Positions 25,414 through 33,852 of a stretch of DNA of 64,000 nucleotides are shown piece after piece; position 1 is the stretch's first letter; each line of letters opens with the position of its first letter. The translations under genes were made by a program, and so were the position numbers. The stretch is from contig NZ_JABVAX010000006.1 in the NCBI RefSeq assembly GCF_013404595.1, positions 124,001 through 188,000 on the forward strand, read 5' to 3'. Source of the DNA: Jannaschia marina. Lineage in GTDB: Bacteria > Pseudomonadota > Alphaproteobacteria > Rhodobacterales > Rhodobacteraceae. The notes beneath the pieces were generated by a model. It was not told where the DNA came from, searched no databases, and worked only from the letters and a program-made list of their open reading frames with translations.

Positions 25414-26163
25414 TCAGGTCGGTTCGGCCCTGCCGTGCCGCGTCATGCGGATCATGCCGTAGCCGAGCCCCCGAAGCACGGCACTCGTCCGGTCCGCGAC
25501 CGAAAGCTTGTCGAAGATGCGCCGCACATTGGTATCGACCGTGTGCCGGGACACGCCGAGGATGTCCGCGATCACGCCGTTCGACTTGCCGCGCGCGATC
25601 CAGCCGAGGATCTCCTCCTCCCGCGGCGAAAGATCGCGGTCTGCGGCGGTCTCGTGTGCGGTGATCTCGCAGAAGCGCAGATGCGCAAGCTGCACCGCCG
25701 ACTTGAGCTCGAAGATCTGCGCGTCCGAGAGGTCGGGGCGGCGGCCGTCGAAGCCAAGCCCGACGTAGGCGTTGCGCATGTTCGGCCCGTAGACCTGCAT
25801 TGCCAGCCCATCACCGAAATCCGCGGTCTCAAGCTCGGCCATGTATGATTTCTCCTGCACCGTCAGATCCTTGAGAAGACCGACATCCTTCCAGAAGAAG
25901 GGTTGCACCCGCCGCGCGCTCAGCGCCGGGATCGGATCGACCTCGAAGAGGGACGCTTCGATGTAGTGGCGCACCCAGTCCTCGGGGAACCCCTCGGCGC
26001 GCACGAAGACGGTCGCCGGCCCGTGGATCACGTCGACCACATGATAGCTGAATCGCCGAACATCGCGCTCGAAGAGATAGGCGCGAGTCAGCTGCCAGAG
26101 GACACGTGTATCCGCCGTTTCCTGGCAGGCATCGGCAAGATTTGAAAGATTGGTTGTCGGCAT
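25414..26163 (-). CDS. LuxR-family regulator with AHL-binding-type domain (LuxR solo)
   Basis: A 249-residue regulator with an N-terminal autoinducer-binding domain (about 25-165) and a C-terminal GerE/LuxR HTH (about 180-240; LSPREEEILGWIARG, SRHTVDTNVRRIFDKL). In the ligand domain, residues in WVRHY and DPIP and the later FFW keep the exact spacing of the invariant W57-Y61-D70-P71-W85 set of TraR/LuxR proteins. An acyl-homoserine lactone or similar ligand is therefore plausible. No luxI synthase is in the window. Start 26163. A regulatory dyad array lies 50 nt upstream. Confidence 0.9.
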   Translation of the reverse strand: MPTTNLSNLADACQETADTRVLWQLTRAYLFERDVRRFSYHVVDVIHGPATVFVRAEGFPEDWVRHYIEASLFEVDPIPALSARRVQPFFWKDVGLLKDLTVQEKSYMAELETADFGDGLAMQVYGPNMRNAYVGLGFDGRRPDLSDAQIFELKSAVQLAHLRFCEITAHETAADRDLSPREEEILGWIARGKSNGVIADILGVSRHTVDTNVRRIFDKLSVADRTSAVLRGLGYGMIRMTRHGRAEPT

Positions 26164-26212
26164 GTCCGCACCCCGCACACATACAGTGTGAAGATCGCAG
26201 ACCGCGCGATCC

Positions 26213-26238
26213 TTTGCAACTATGCAAAATGATTTGCA
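26213..26238. promoter_or_regulatory. Alternating TTTGCA / TGCAAA dyad array upstream of luxR
   Basis: TTTGCA (26213-26218), ACTA, TGCAAA (26223-26228), ATGA, TTTGCA (26233-26238): three half-sites in alternating orientation with exact 10-nt steps, giving two overlapping 16-bp dyads. It lies between tRNA-Val(UAC) and the luxR start. It could be an operator (one face of the helix) or a weak terminator hairpin for the tRNA. Confidence 0.55.
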
Positions 26239-26243
26239 GTAAC

Positions 26244-26319
26244 TGGTGGGTGGTGAGGGGCTCGAACCCCCGACATCCTCGGTGTAAACGAGACGCTCTA
26301 CCAACTGAGCTAACCACCC
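26244..26319 (-). tRNA. tRNA-Val (UAC)
   Basis: 76 nt with encoded CCA. Acceptor GGGTGGT/ACCACCC, anticodon stem TCTCG/CGAGG, loop TTTACAC (anticodon TAC), T-loop TTCGAGC. Confidence 0.95.
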
Positions 26320-26358
26320 GCGACGGCTGCAATAGCGAAGCGCGTCCGGCGCATCAAG

Positions 26359-26889
26359 TCAGCGCAACAGGGTTTCTCGCCCCTTCTCGACCCGGTGAAC
26401 GACGCCTTGCGGGTCCTCGAGCCCGTCGATGTCCTGCAGGGTCAGCCCGAGCAGATGCGCGCGGATCAGAAGCGAGACGACCCCGTGGGTCACCAGCACC
26501 GCCGGGCCGTCGAGCGCGTCGATCAGCCGCGCGACCCGGACCTCCGCGTCTTGCCGGGACTCGCCGCCCGGCCCTTCGAACTTCCAGAGCATCCCTCCGG
26601 GTGGCGCGATCGCGTCGATCTCGCGTCCGTCCCAATCGCCCATGGTGATCTCGCGCAGCTCGTCACGCAGCACGGGGGAGAGACCGGCCAGGGCCGCAGT
26701 TCGCCGGGCCCGGGGCTGCGGACTGCAGAGAACGGGTGCGGTCACTTCGGCCCGGCGCAGGATCGCCCCCTGTCGCGCCGCCTGCACCTGTCCGCGCGCG
26801 GTCAGTGGCGAATCGAGTGCGCCCTGAAGCCGGCGTGCCCGGTTCCAGACCGTCTCGCCATGACGAAGGACGTAGACCGGGGGCCTCAT
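26359..26889 (-). CDS. Histidine phosphatase family protein
   Basis: A 176-residue protein of the branch-2-type phosphoglycerate mutase/histidine phosphatase superfamily. The catalytic LRHGETVWNRARRLQG (phospho-acceptor His near residue 10) and the downstream VTHGVVSLLIRA (second catalytic His near 136) are intact. The length fits small phosphatases such as CobC or GpmB-like enzymes; the substrate is unknown. It lies between two tRNA-Val genes on the same strand and might be cotranscribed with the upstream one. Confidence 0.9.
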   Translation of the reverse strand: MRPPVYVLRHGETVWNRARRLQGALDSPLTARGQVQAARQGAILRRAEVTAPVLCSPQPRARRTAALAGLSPVLRDELREITMGDWDGREIDAIAPPGGMLWKFEGPGGESRQDAEVRVARLIDALDGPAVLVTHGVVSLLIRAHLLGLTLQDIDGLEDPQGVVHRVEKGRETLLR

Positions 26890-26914
26890 GTCACGGGTGC
26901 CGAACGGGGGACGG

Positions 26915-26989
26915 TGGTGGGTGATAAGGGATTTGAACCCCTGACATCTTCGATGTGAACGAAGCGCTCTACCACTGAGCTAATCACCC
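26915..26989 (-). tRNA. tRNA-Val (CAC)
   Basis: 75 nt with encoded CCA. Acceptor GGGTGAT/ATCACCC, anticodon stem CTTCG/CGAAG, loop TTCACAT (anticodon CAC), T-loop TTCAAAT. A second valine isoacceptor 600 nt from tRNA-Val(UAC). Confidence 0.94.
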
Positions 26990-27261
26990 TTGCCGTGAGC
27001 GGTCTTTAGACAATGCCGAAACCGGGTTCAAGGGCAGAAGGCGCGGCTGCGGATGTCGGCCGGACGATCGCTCGGCGGCCCCGACCGAGGCATTCATCGA
27101 CGGGCAAAACCGCAGCGCGGCACAAGCAAGGCGGTATCCTTGCAAAAGCGCACACGCACGGGATGCACTTGCGCGAAAACGTTAAGATTTGCTGCAATCG
27201 GAGGATCGCGTACGTCCGAATCGGCCGTGCGCTCTCAGTCGTATCTGTCGAGGTTACCAAA

Positions 27262-27447
27262 ATGCTCAAAGCTGCGTTCACTGCGATCGCCCTTGCGATC
27301 ACCGCCCTTCCCGCCTTCGCCGGCAACCCAGCCCCCGCGCCCGCGGACCCCGTCGTCATCGTCGAGGACACCAGTTCCTCCGCCGGCGACAGCATCCTGG
27401 TTCCGCTCCTGTTCCTGGCCTTCGTGCTCAACACCGTCACGCGCTGA
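27262..27447 (+). CDS. Small secreted or membrane peptide, 61 residues
   Basis: A signal peptide (MLKAAFTAIALAITALPAFA) is followed by the motif AGNPAPAPADPVVIVED and a C-terminal hydrophobic helix (ILVPLLFLAFVLNTV). The cleavage-site-plus-Pro segment PAFAGNxxPxP closely resembles that of the two outer-membrane proteins at 31546 and 32390 (PALAGN...PxP). It has no recognised domain. The frame is short, but signal peptide, Pro linker and helix are coherent. A strong terminator follows at 27477. Convergent with lon. Confidence 0.65.
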   Translation: MLKAAFTAIALAITALPAFAGNPAPAPADPVVIVEDTSSSAGDSILVPLLFLAFVLNTVTR

Positions 27448-27476
27448 GCGGATCTCGCGCGGCACCGGCCACGAAA

Positions 27477-27496
27477 AAGGGCCCCGCGGGGCCCTT
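27477..27496. terminator. Bidirectional terminator between the small peptide gene and lon
   Basis: Perfect 9-bp stem AAGGGCCCC/GGGGCCCTT with a GC loop. A-rich on the left (AAAAA), so on the minus strand it is followed by a T-run and would end lon transcription efficiently; the plus-strand side has only two T, then CTCC. Confidence 0.85.
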
Positions 27497-27527
27497 CTCC
27501 ACTTTTCCGAGCTTCGGCCTGCGCGGG

Positions 27528-29924
27528 TCAGTGCGCGACCGCGCCGCTCTCTTCCCGGGTCGCCCGCGCGCTGATCGCGGCCGCCTCTTCCGCGGCCTCG
27601 TCCCATTCGATGGGCTCCGGCGTATCGACGAGCGCGAGTTTCAACACTTCGGACACGTGCTTGACCGGGACAATCTCCAGCCCGTCCTTCACACTGTCGG
27701 GCAGTTCGGCCAGATCCTTCTCGTTCTCCTGCGGGATCAGCACCGTTTTGATGCCGCCACGCAGGGCCGCGAGGAGCTTCTCCTTCAGGCCGCCGATGGG
27801 CATGGCATTGCCGCGCAGGCTCACCTCGCCGGTCATGGCGATGTCGCGCCGCACCGGGATCTGGGTCAGCGAGGAGACGATGGAGGTCACCATCGCGAGG
27901 CCCGCGCTCGGCCCGTCCTTCGGTGTCGCGCCGTCGGGCACGTGGACGTGGATGTCCATCGTGTCGAATTTCGGCGGCTTCACCCCGATCTCGGGCGCGA
28001 TGGAGCGCACGTAACTGGAGGCCGCATCGATCGACTCCTTCATCACGTCGCCCAGCTTGCCGGTGGTCTTCATCCGACCTTTGCCCGGCAGCTTGAGCGC
28101 CTCGATATGCAGAAGGTCGCCGCCGACGGAGGTATAGGCGAGGCCCGTGACGACGCCGACCTGGTCAGCTTCCTCGGCGAGGCCGAAGCGGAATTTCTTG
28201 ACGCCCAGGAAGTCGTCGAGGTTGTCCGCGCTCACGGTGATCGCGTCCTCCTTCTTGCCGACGATCTTGGTCACAGCCTTCCGCGCCAGTTTCGCGATCT
28301 CGCGCTCGAGGTTCCGAACGCCCGCCTCCCGGGTGTAGACGCGAACCATCGCGGTCAGCGCATCGTCGGTCACCTCGAACTCGCCCTTGCGCAGGCCATG
28401 ATTCTTGATCTGCTTGGGCAGGAGGTGCCGCTTCGCGATCTCGACCTTTTCCTCTTCGGTGTAGCCGGCGAGCGGGATGATCTCCATCCGGTCCAGAAGC
28501 GGGCCCGGCATGTTGTAGGAGTTCGACGTCGTCAGGAACATCACGTTCGAGAGGTCGTATTCCACCTCGAGGTAATGGTCGACGAAGGTGCCGTTCTGCT
28601 CCGGGTCGAGTACTTCGAGCATGGCCGAGGCCGGGTCACCGCGGAAGTCCTGACCCATCTTGTCGATCTCGTCGAGCAGGATGAGCGGGTTCGTCGTCTT
28701 GGCCTTCTTCAGCGCCTGGATGATCTTGCCCGGCATGGAGCCGATGTAGGTCCGGCGGTGGCCGCGGATCTCGCTCTCGTCGCGCACGCCGCCGAGCGAG
28801 ATGCGGATGAACTCGCGTCCCGTGGCCTTGGCGACCGATTTGCCCAAGCTGGTCTTGCCCACGCCCGGAGGACCGACGAGGCAGAGGATCGGGCCTTTCA
28901 GCTTGGCCGACCGCGCCTGCACAGCGAGGTATTCGACGATGCGTTCCTTCACCTTCTCGAGACCGTAGTGATCACGGTCGAGAACGGCCTGCGCCTTGAC
29001 GATGTCTTTCTTGACCCGGGATTTCGTGCCCCAGGGGATCGACAGCATCCAGTCGAGGTAGTTGCGCACGACGGTGGCCTCGGCCGACATCGGCGACATG
29101 TTCTTGAGCTTCTTGATCTCGGCGTCGGCCTTCTCGCGCGCCTCGTTCGAAAGCTTCGTGTCGGCTATGCGCGCTTCCAGTTCGGCGACCTCGTTCTGGC
29201 CGTCCTCCCCATCGCCCAGCTCCTTCTGGATCGCCTTCATCTGCTCGTTGAGGTAGTACTCGCGCTGCGTCCGCTCCATCTGGGACTTCACGCGGGACTT
29301 GATGCGCTTTTCGACCTGCAGGACGGACATCTCGCCCTGCATCATGCCGAAGACCTTCTCGAGCCGCTCGGACACGGTGAGCAGTTCCAGAAGCTCCTGC
29401 TTCTGCTCGACTTCGATACCCAGATGCCCCGAGACGAGATCGACGAGCTTCGCCGGATCCTGCGCCTCCTGGACGGCCCCGAGCGCCTCCTCGGGGATGT
29501 TCTTCTTGACCTTCGCATACCGCTCGAACTCATCGGCCACCGACTTCAGGAGCGCGTTGATCGTCTCTTCGTCCCCGCGGCTCTCGGTCAGGAGCGTTGC
29601 TTCGGCCTCGAAGAAGCTGTCGTTGGTCAGAAAGCGGTCGATCTTCACGCGCGAACGGCCCTCGACCAGCACCTTCACGGTGCCGTCGGGCAGCTTCAGG
29701 AGCTGGAGCACGTTGGCCAGCACGCCCACGCGGTAGATGCCGTCGCTCTCCGGTTCGTCGACCGAGGGGTCGATCTGGCTCGACAGCAGGATCTGCTTGT
29801 CGTCCTGCATCACCTCCTCGAGGGCACGGACGGATTTCTCCCGACCGACGAAAAGCGGAACGATCATGTGCGGGAAAACCACGATGTCGCGCAGCGGCAG
29901 CACCGGATGGATGGATGTCGTCAT
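27528..29924 (-). CDS. lon: ATP-dependent protease Lon
   Basis: A 798-residue LonA protease. N-terminal substrate-binding domain (residues about 8-200), coiled-coil region, AAA+ module with Walker [16 protein letters not shown] near residue 350 and Walker [12 protein letters not shown], then the S16 protease domain with the catalytic Ser in GPSAGLAM and a downstream Lys. It degrades misfolded and regulatory proteins in the cytoplasm. Start 29924 ([13 protein letters not shown]) has AAAGGA upstream; longer frames lack family sequence. No convincing heat-shock promoter was identified in the 300 nt upstream. Confidence 0.97.
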   Translation of the reverse strand: MTTSIHPVLPLRDIVVFPHMIVPLFVGREKSVRALEEVMQDDKQILLSSQIDPSVDEPESDGIYRVGVLANVLQLLKLPDGTVKVLVEGRSRVKIDRFLTNDSFFEAEATLLTESRGDEETINALLKSVADEFERYAKVKKNIPEEALGAVQEAQDPAKLVDLVSGHLGIEVEQKQELLELLTVSERLEKVFGMMQGEMSVLQVEKRIKSRVKSQMERTQREYYLNEQMKAIQKELGDGEDGQNEVAELEARIADTKLSNEAREKADAEIKKLKNMSPMSAEATVVRNYLDWMLSIPWGTKSRVKKDIVKAQAVLDRDHYGLEKVKERIVEYLAVQARSAKLKGPILCLVGPPGVGKTSLGKSVAKATGREFIRISLGGVRDESEIRGHRRTYIGSMPGKIIQALKKAKTTNPLILLDEIDKMGQDFRGDPASAMLEVLDPEQNGTFVDHYLEVEYDLSNVMFLTTSNSYNMPGPLLDRMEIIPLAGYTEEEKVEIAKRHLLPKQIKNHGLRKGEFEVTDDALTAMVRVYTREAGVRNLEREIAKLARKAVTKIVGKKEDAITVSADNLDDFLGVKKFRFGLAEEADQVGVVTGLAYTSVGGDLLHIEALKLPGKGRMKTTGKLGDVMKESIDAASSYVRSIAPEIGVKPPKFDTMDIHVHVPDGATPKDGPSAGLAMVTSIVSSLTQIPVRRDIAMTGEVSLRGNAMPIGGLKEKLLAALRGGIKTVLIPQENEKDLAELPDSVKDGLEIVPVKHVSEVLKLALVDTPEPIEWDEAAEEAAAISARATREESGAVAH

Positions 29925-30225
29925 ACTCTGTCCTTTCGCAAAGGCCCCCGGCCCCGAAAGCGGCAGCGGTGGAGACCTTCCGTCATCGACACCCGATCTG
30001 GGGTCGGACGGGCCTGTATTCAATGCGCGGGCCGAGCCCGTCTTGCCGCGGAGTTTGAGGCTTCGGAGATTGAGGTGCAAGGGCACGCGGGCGCATCCCC
30101 GGGTCAATCCATCCCCGTCGTGTGCGGAGCGGAACCGATCGAGCAAAAAGATGTCCGCTTCGTGTCGAGAGCCGCGTCCGGGTCGATCAGGGCGACATGC
30201 CGCTGCCGCGCGGCTCGCACGACGT
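29925..30225. other. Intergenic region between tgt and lon
   Basis: 301 nt with no supported gene. It must hold the lon promoter, since tgt lies upstream on the same strand. A small hairpin CGGGC/GCCCG is at 30028-30040. I searched the minus strand for a sigma32-type CTTG...CCCCAT pattern and found no good match. Confidence 0.5.
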
Positions 30226-31356
30226 TCAGACCGGCTCGATATCCCCCTCCGCGCGCGTCGCATGGAAGGCCGCCTCGAACGCCGCGAACGTGCCGCCCGC
30301 GATCGCCTCGCGCATCCCGGCCATGAGATCCTGATAGTAATGCAGGTTGTGCCAGGTCAGGAGCATCCCCCCGATCATTTCCTTCGAGCGGATGACGTGG
30401 TGGAGATAGGCGCGCGAATAGTTGCGGCAGGCCGGGCAGGTGCAGTCCTCGTCGAGCGGTCGCGGATCCTCGGCGTGCCGGGCGTTGCGCAGGTTGACCT
30501 GCCCCCGACGCGTCCAGCCCTGTCCCGTGCGGCCCGAGCGCGACGGCAGGACGCAATCCATCATGTCGATCCCCCGCGCCACCGCACCGACGATGTCGTC
30601 GGGCTTGCCGACGCCCATGAGATAGCGCGGCTTGTCCTCGGGCAGCTGCGCGGGCGCGTAGTCGAGACAGGCGAACATCGCCTCCTGCCCCTCGCCCACG
30701 GCGAGCCCGCCGACCGCATAGCCGTCGAAGCCGATCTCGCGCAGGGACTCGGCCGATTGCGCGCGCAGGTCTTCCTCGAGCCCGCCCTGCTGGATCCCGA
30801 AAAGCGCGTGGCCGGGCCGATCCCCGAAAGCGGCCTTCGATCGCGCGGCCCACCGCATCGACAGCTCCATCGACGTCGCGATGCGCGCGCGGTCGGCCGG
30901 CAGCGCGGGGCATTCGTCGAAACACATGACGATGTCCGAGCCCAGAAGCCGCTGGATCTCCATCGACCGCTCGGGCGTCAGGCGATGCCTCGACCCGTCG
31001 ACATGCGACTTGAACGTGACGCCATCCTCGTCGAGCTTGCGCAGCGCGCCGAGGCTCATCACCTGGAAGCCCCCGGAGTCGGTCAGGATCGGGCCATCCC
31101 AGTTCATGAAACCGTGCAGTCCGCCGAGACGGTCGATCCGTTCCGCCGTCGGCCGCAGCATCAGATGATAGGTATTGCCCAGAAGGACGTCGGCACCCGT
31201 CGCACGCACCGAGTCCGGCATCATGCCCTTCACCGTCGCCGCCGTTCCGACCGGCATGAAGGCAGGCGTTCGGATGTCGCCACGGGGCGTGCTCAGCACG
31301 CCTGTGCGTGCACGCCCGTCGCTCGCGTTGCATGTGAAGGTCACATTCCGTGTCAT
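30226..31356 (-). CDS. tgt: tRNA-guanine transglycosylase (queuosine synthesis)
   Basis: A 376-residue TIM-barrel enzyme that exchanges guanine 34 of tRNAs with GUN anticodons for preQ1. The catalytic Asp is in [14 protein letters not shown] near residue 95; the second acidic block is near the [17 protein letters not shown] segment, and the C-terminal zinc site [16 protein letters not shown] is intact. Length is normal. Start 31356 (MTRNVTFTC). queA, the next enzyme, lies at 55394-56446. Confidence 0.96.
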   Translation of the reverse strand: MTRNVTFTCNASDGRARTGVLSTPRGDIRTPAFMPVGTAATVKGMMPDSVRATGADVLLGNTYHLMLRPTAERIDRLGGLHGFMNWDGPILTDSGGFQVMSLGALRKLDEDGVTFKSHVDGSRHRLTPERSMEIQRLLGSDIVMCFDECPALPADRARIATSMELSMRWAARSKAAFGDRPGHALFGIQQGGLEEDLRAQSAESLREIGFDGYAVGGLAVGEGQEAMFACLDYAPAQLPEDKPRYLMGVGKPDDIVGAVARGIDMMDCVLPSRSGRTGQGWTRRGQVNLRNARHAEDPRPLDEDCTCPACRNYSRAYLHHVIRSKEMIGGMLLTWHNLHYYQDLMAGMREAIAGGTFAAFEAAFHATRAEGDIEPV

Positions 31357-31512
31357 GGATCCTGCCACTCCTCTCCCGCACCCAGAACCAGATGAGCGGC
31401 TTTCCGCCTGTGGTTGCGGTGTTGCAAGAACGCAGCATTGCCATGAGCCATCTTGAGGCGCAACGGAACAGGAATACCGTATGCATGTTATGTTCAAACA
31501 ACCGTCCACAAA

Positions 31513-31533
31513 GCGCCGGAGTTGAACCGGCGC
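31513..31533 (+). promoter_or_regulatory. Hairpin in the 5' leader of the first outer-membrane protein
   Basis: GCGCCGG (31513-31519) pairs with CCGGCGC (31527-31533), 7 bp with a 7-nt loop, ending immediately before the AGGAG ribosome site (31534). It could modulate translation or mRNA stability, common for outer-membrane protein genes. Confidence 0.5.
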
Positions 31534-31545
31534 AGGAGTCGAAAC

Positions 31546-32136
31546 ATGAACCGCACGTCCCTCTTCGCACTGATCCTCGCAACCGCGGCCACACCCGCCC
31601 TTGCCGGCAACATCACGCCCGTAGAGCCGGAGCCGACCCCGGTCGCGCCCGTAATCGTCGCGCCGACCTATGAATGGTCCGGCCCCTACATCGGCGGCCA
31701 GATCAACTATGCCCGCGCCCAGACCGACGGCCTTCTCGGGGTCGACGGCGACGGCGTTCTCGTCGGCCTCCGCGCCGGCTACGACCTCGACCTCGGGCGC
31801 ACCGTCGTCGGCGGTCTTCTCCAGTACGATATCGGTGAGATCGAACTCGACCCCTCTGGCGTCGAGATCGACAACATCCTCCGCGTCGGTGGCCGCGTCG
31901 GCTACGACTTGGGACGCACGCTCCTCTACGGTCTCGGCGGATATACCACCGCAGACACGAACATCCTGGGCGACACCGACGGCTATTTCATCGGTTTCGG
32001 CAGTGAGACCTTCATCACCGAAAGCGTCACCTTCGGCGTCGAGACGATCTACCACGATTTCGAGGACTTCGATGACGCTTCGGACGTCGATACCGAAGCC
32101 GCGACAGTGGGTGTGAATCTGAACTTCCGCTTCTGA
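31546..32136 (+). CDS. Outer-membrane beta-barrel protein (paralogue 1)
   Basis: A 196-residue exported protein: signal peptide ending PALA before GN, a Pro-rich linker, then [11 protein letters not shown] and alternating beta strands typical of an 8-stranded Omp/OmpW or Opa-like barrel, with the terminal Phe (LNFRF) that marks outer-membrane assembly signals. Start 31546 has AGGAG upstream. The gene at 32390 encodes a close paralogue. A strong terminator follows at 32159. It diverges from tgt. Confidence 0.9.
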   Translation: MNRTSLFALILATAATPALAGNITPVEPEPTPVAPVIVAPTYEWSGPYIGGQINYARAQTDGLLGVDGDGVLVGLRAGYDLDLGRTVVGGLLQYDIGEIELDPSGVEIDNILRVGGRVGYDLGRTLLYGLGGYTTADTNILGDTDGYFIGFGSETFITESVTFGVETIYHDFEDFDDASDVDTEAATVGVNLNFRF

Positions 32137-32158
32137 ACAGACCCGGAAACGATATGGA

Positions 32159-32189
32159 CGGGGCGCGCCATCGCGGCGCGCCCCGTTTT
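32159..32189 (+). terminator. Terminator after outer-membrane protein 1
   Basis: Perfect 11-bp stem CGGGGCGCGCC/GGCGCGCCCCG (32159-32169 with 32175-32185), loop ATCGC, followed by TTTT, then CGTTT. Confidence 0.92.
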
Positions 32190-32234
32190 CGTTTCCGGAG
32201 CACACGGCGGCTGTTGCAATGTTTCAATCCAGCG

Positions 32235-32258
32235 GCGATTCCGCGCCGTCGGAATCGC
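32235..32258. repeat. Inverted repeat in the upstream region of outer-membrane protein 2
   Basis: GCGATTCCG (32235-32243) pairs with CGGAATCGC (32250-32258), 9 bp with a 6-nt loop. No T-run follows. Located 130 nt upstream of the start codon at 32390; it could be an operator or a leader structure. Confidence 0.5.
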
Positions 32259-32389
32259 GGTATCGGCGGCTTCGGGCCTGTCCGGGGGCGTCACAGGAAC
32301 GCGATCTGACGCAGGCCCGTTCGGCTCCTAGGTGAGAGAATGCGACGCGTCGAAGGCGTGCCGCCCTCCCCAAGAACAGGAGACTGAAC

Positions 32390-32983
32390 ATGAGCAGATT
32401 GATTTTCGCCGCCCTCCTCCCCCTCGCCGCGACGCCGGCGCTGGCCGGCAACACGGAACCCGCGCCGATCGAGCCGGTCCCCGCCCCGGTGGTGGTCGAG
32501 CAGGCTCCGCTCTACGAGTGGTCCGGGCCCTATATCGGCGGTCAGGCGAGCTACGCCGACATCGAGACCGACGGGGGTGCCGAACTGGACGACAACGGCG
32601 CGCTCTACGGCCTTCGCGCGGGCTACGACCTGCAGCGCGGCTCGCAGGTGTTCGGCGGGGTGCTGCAGTACGATTTCGGCGAGATCGAGCTCGAGGATTC
32701 CGACATCGAGCTCGAAGAGGTCCTCCGTCTCGGCGGCCGCTACGGTATCACCACCGGCCCCTCGCTCTACTACGGCACGCTCGGCTATGCCCGCGCCGGC
32801 ACGAATACCGCGGGTGACACCGACGGCGTCTACGCCGGCATCGGCTACGAACGCTTCCTGACCGAGAGCGTCACCATCGGAGCCGAGGCCCTCTATCACG
32901 ATTTCGGCGACCTCGACGACGTGGACGACGACACCGATGTGACGGCCACCACCGTGGGCCTGAACCTCAACTACCGCTTCTGA
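32390..32983 (+). CDS. Outer-membrane beta-barrel protein (paralogue 2)
   Basis: A 197-residue paralogue of the protein at 31546. It shares the leader PALAGN, the Pro linker, [11 protein letters not shown] and the same barrel plan, ending in LNYRF. The two were probably produced by tandem duplication; the charged surface loops differ strongly (SYADIETDGGAELDDNG and EDSDIELEE here). AGGAG lies close before the start. A hairpin terminator-like stem follows at 33000. Confidence 0.9.
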   Translation: MSRLIFAALLPLAATPALAGNTEPAPIEPVPAPVVVEQAPLYEWSGPYIGGQASYADIETDGGAELDDNGALYGLRAGYDLQRGSQVFGGVLQYDFGEIELEDSDIELEEVLRLGGRYGITTGPSLYYGTLGYARAGTNTAGDTDGVYAGIGYERFLTESVTIGAEALYHDFGDLDDVDDDTDVTATTVGLNLNYRF

Positions 32984-32999
32984 ACCGGAGCCTCTTCAC

Positions 33000-33028
33000 G
33001 GAGGGCGCGTCACTCACTCGCGCCCTCC
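33000..33028 (+). terminator. Probable terminator after outer-membrane protein 2
   Basis: 10-bp stem GGAGGGCGCG/CGCGCCCTCC (33000-33009 with 33019-33028), 9-nt loop. No T-run follows, so termination may be partial or the stem may serve as a 3' stabiliser. Confidence 0.65.
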
Positions 33029-33072
33029 ACTGAAGCGTCGATCGAAATCGGCACCTCGCGCCCGCTGTCGAA

Positions 33073-33184
33073 GGGCACTAATGACTTAGGTACTCGAAAA
33101 CATCGCCAGCCTAGGCACCGGTGTGGGCCGGGCTACCCCCCGAACGAGGGGGATCGACGCCTGGCGACGGCGACGTAAGTGCCC
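33073..33184. other. Nested inverted repeats upstream of sufT; possible structured RNA or control region
   Basis: GGGCACT (33073-33079) pairs with AGTGCCC (33178-33184), TCGCCAG (33103-33109) with CTGGCGA (33161-33167), CCCCC (33136-33140) with GGGGG (33148-33152), and CACCGGTG (33117-33124) is self-complementary. The pairs nest over 112 nt. I recognise no known RNA family. The possible promoter downstream (TTTACG at 33188, TATCTT about 33211) would put it outside the sufT mRNA. Confidence 0.35.
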
Positions 33185-33244
33185 CCCTTTACGCTTTGCC
33201 GGACGATCCTTATCTTTTCGCTCGAGTAATTCGAGAGGGATCGC

Positions 33245-33622
33245 ATGTCCGCCGACCACCCCACCCACGCCGAGCCGCCGATGGAAGGGACGCCGCTCAT
33301 CGCGCCCTCGACCACGGATCATCCGCTGCACGAGTCCGTGGTGGACGCCTGCCGCTCGGTCTTCGACCCCGAGATCCCGGTCAACATCTTCGACCTTGGG
33401 CTCATCTACACCATCGACATCGACGCCGAGAATTCGGTGAAGGTCATCATGACGCTTACGGCACCCGGCTGTCCCGTGGCGGGCGAGATGCCCGGCTGGG
33501 TCGCCGACGCGGTCCTCGCGCAGCCCGGGGTGAAGGACGTGGACGTCGATCTCGTGTTCGAGCCGCCCTGGGGCATGGAGATGATGTCCGACGAAGCGCG
33601 CCTCGAACTCGGGTTCATGTAG
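33245..33622 (+). CDS. sufT: SufT/MIP18-family Fe-S cluster assembly protein (DUF59)
   Basis: A 125-residue protein of the DUF59 family. DPEIPVNIFDLGLIY near residue 40 and the TAPGCPVAGEMPGWV segment with its conserved Cys near residue 76 are the hallmarks. It supports maturation of Fe-S proteins in the cytoplasm. In many alphaproteobacteria sufT belongs to a suf operon; here it stands alone 2.7 kb before sufA, with other genes between. The remaining suf genes are not in the window. Confidence 0.92.
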   Translation: MSADHPTHAEPPMEGTPLIAPSTTDHPLHESVVDACRSVFDPEIPVNIFDLGLIYTIDIDAENSVKVIMTLTAPGCPVAGEMPGWVADAVLAQPGVKDVDVDLVFEPPWGMEMMSDEARLELGFM

Positions 33623-33784
33623 GCGCGGACATTGCGCGCCGCAAAGGTGCCTTTACCCAACGTCGCATTGTTCGACCGTCCCCGCTGACGCAAAACAACT
33701 GTGAAGGTAGTCCCATCGCGGCACCTTCGCCCTCATGGCGACCACCTATCGGCATGGGGGCGGAGCGTTCCATACGTTCCGGCC
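33623..33784. other. Intergenic part before the long inverted repeat
   Basis: No gene seen. Two short dyads are present: AAAGG/CCTTT around 33641-33655 and GAAGGT/ACCTTC near 33705-33730. Together with the inverted repeat and PHO box that follow, it fills the 319-nt gap between sufT and the glycerophosphodiesterase gene. Confidence 0.5.
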
Positions 33785-33823
33785 GCCTGCCACGACCTTG
33801 CCCCCTGCTTGGTCGTGGCAGGC
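33785..33823. repeat. 13-bp perfect inverted repeat upstream of the glycerophosphodiesterase gene
   Basis: GCCTGCCACGACC (33785-33797) pairs with GGTCGTGGCAGGC (33811-33823), loop of 13 nt. No T-run follows, so it is not a standard terminator. It ends 30 nt before the PHO-box array. Confidence 0.8.
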
Positions 33824-33852
33824 AATCCCCTTGCGCGGCTCAGGGAGGTCGG

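Noticed and set aside
21520..26989. Genomic island inserted at tRNA genes
   Set aside because: No integrase, no truncated tRNA copy or direct repeat at tRNA 3' ends, and base composition is unchanged.
27189..30326. A 1045-codon plus-strand frame antisense to lon
   Set aside because: Composition of a codon-position shadow; lon on the other strand is complete.
33073..33184. tmRNA, SRP RNA, 6S RNA or a known riboswitch
   Set aside because: None of the conserved sequence blocks of these RNAs that I know is present.
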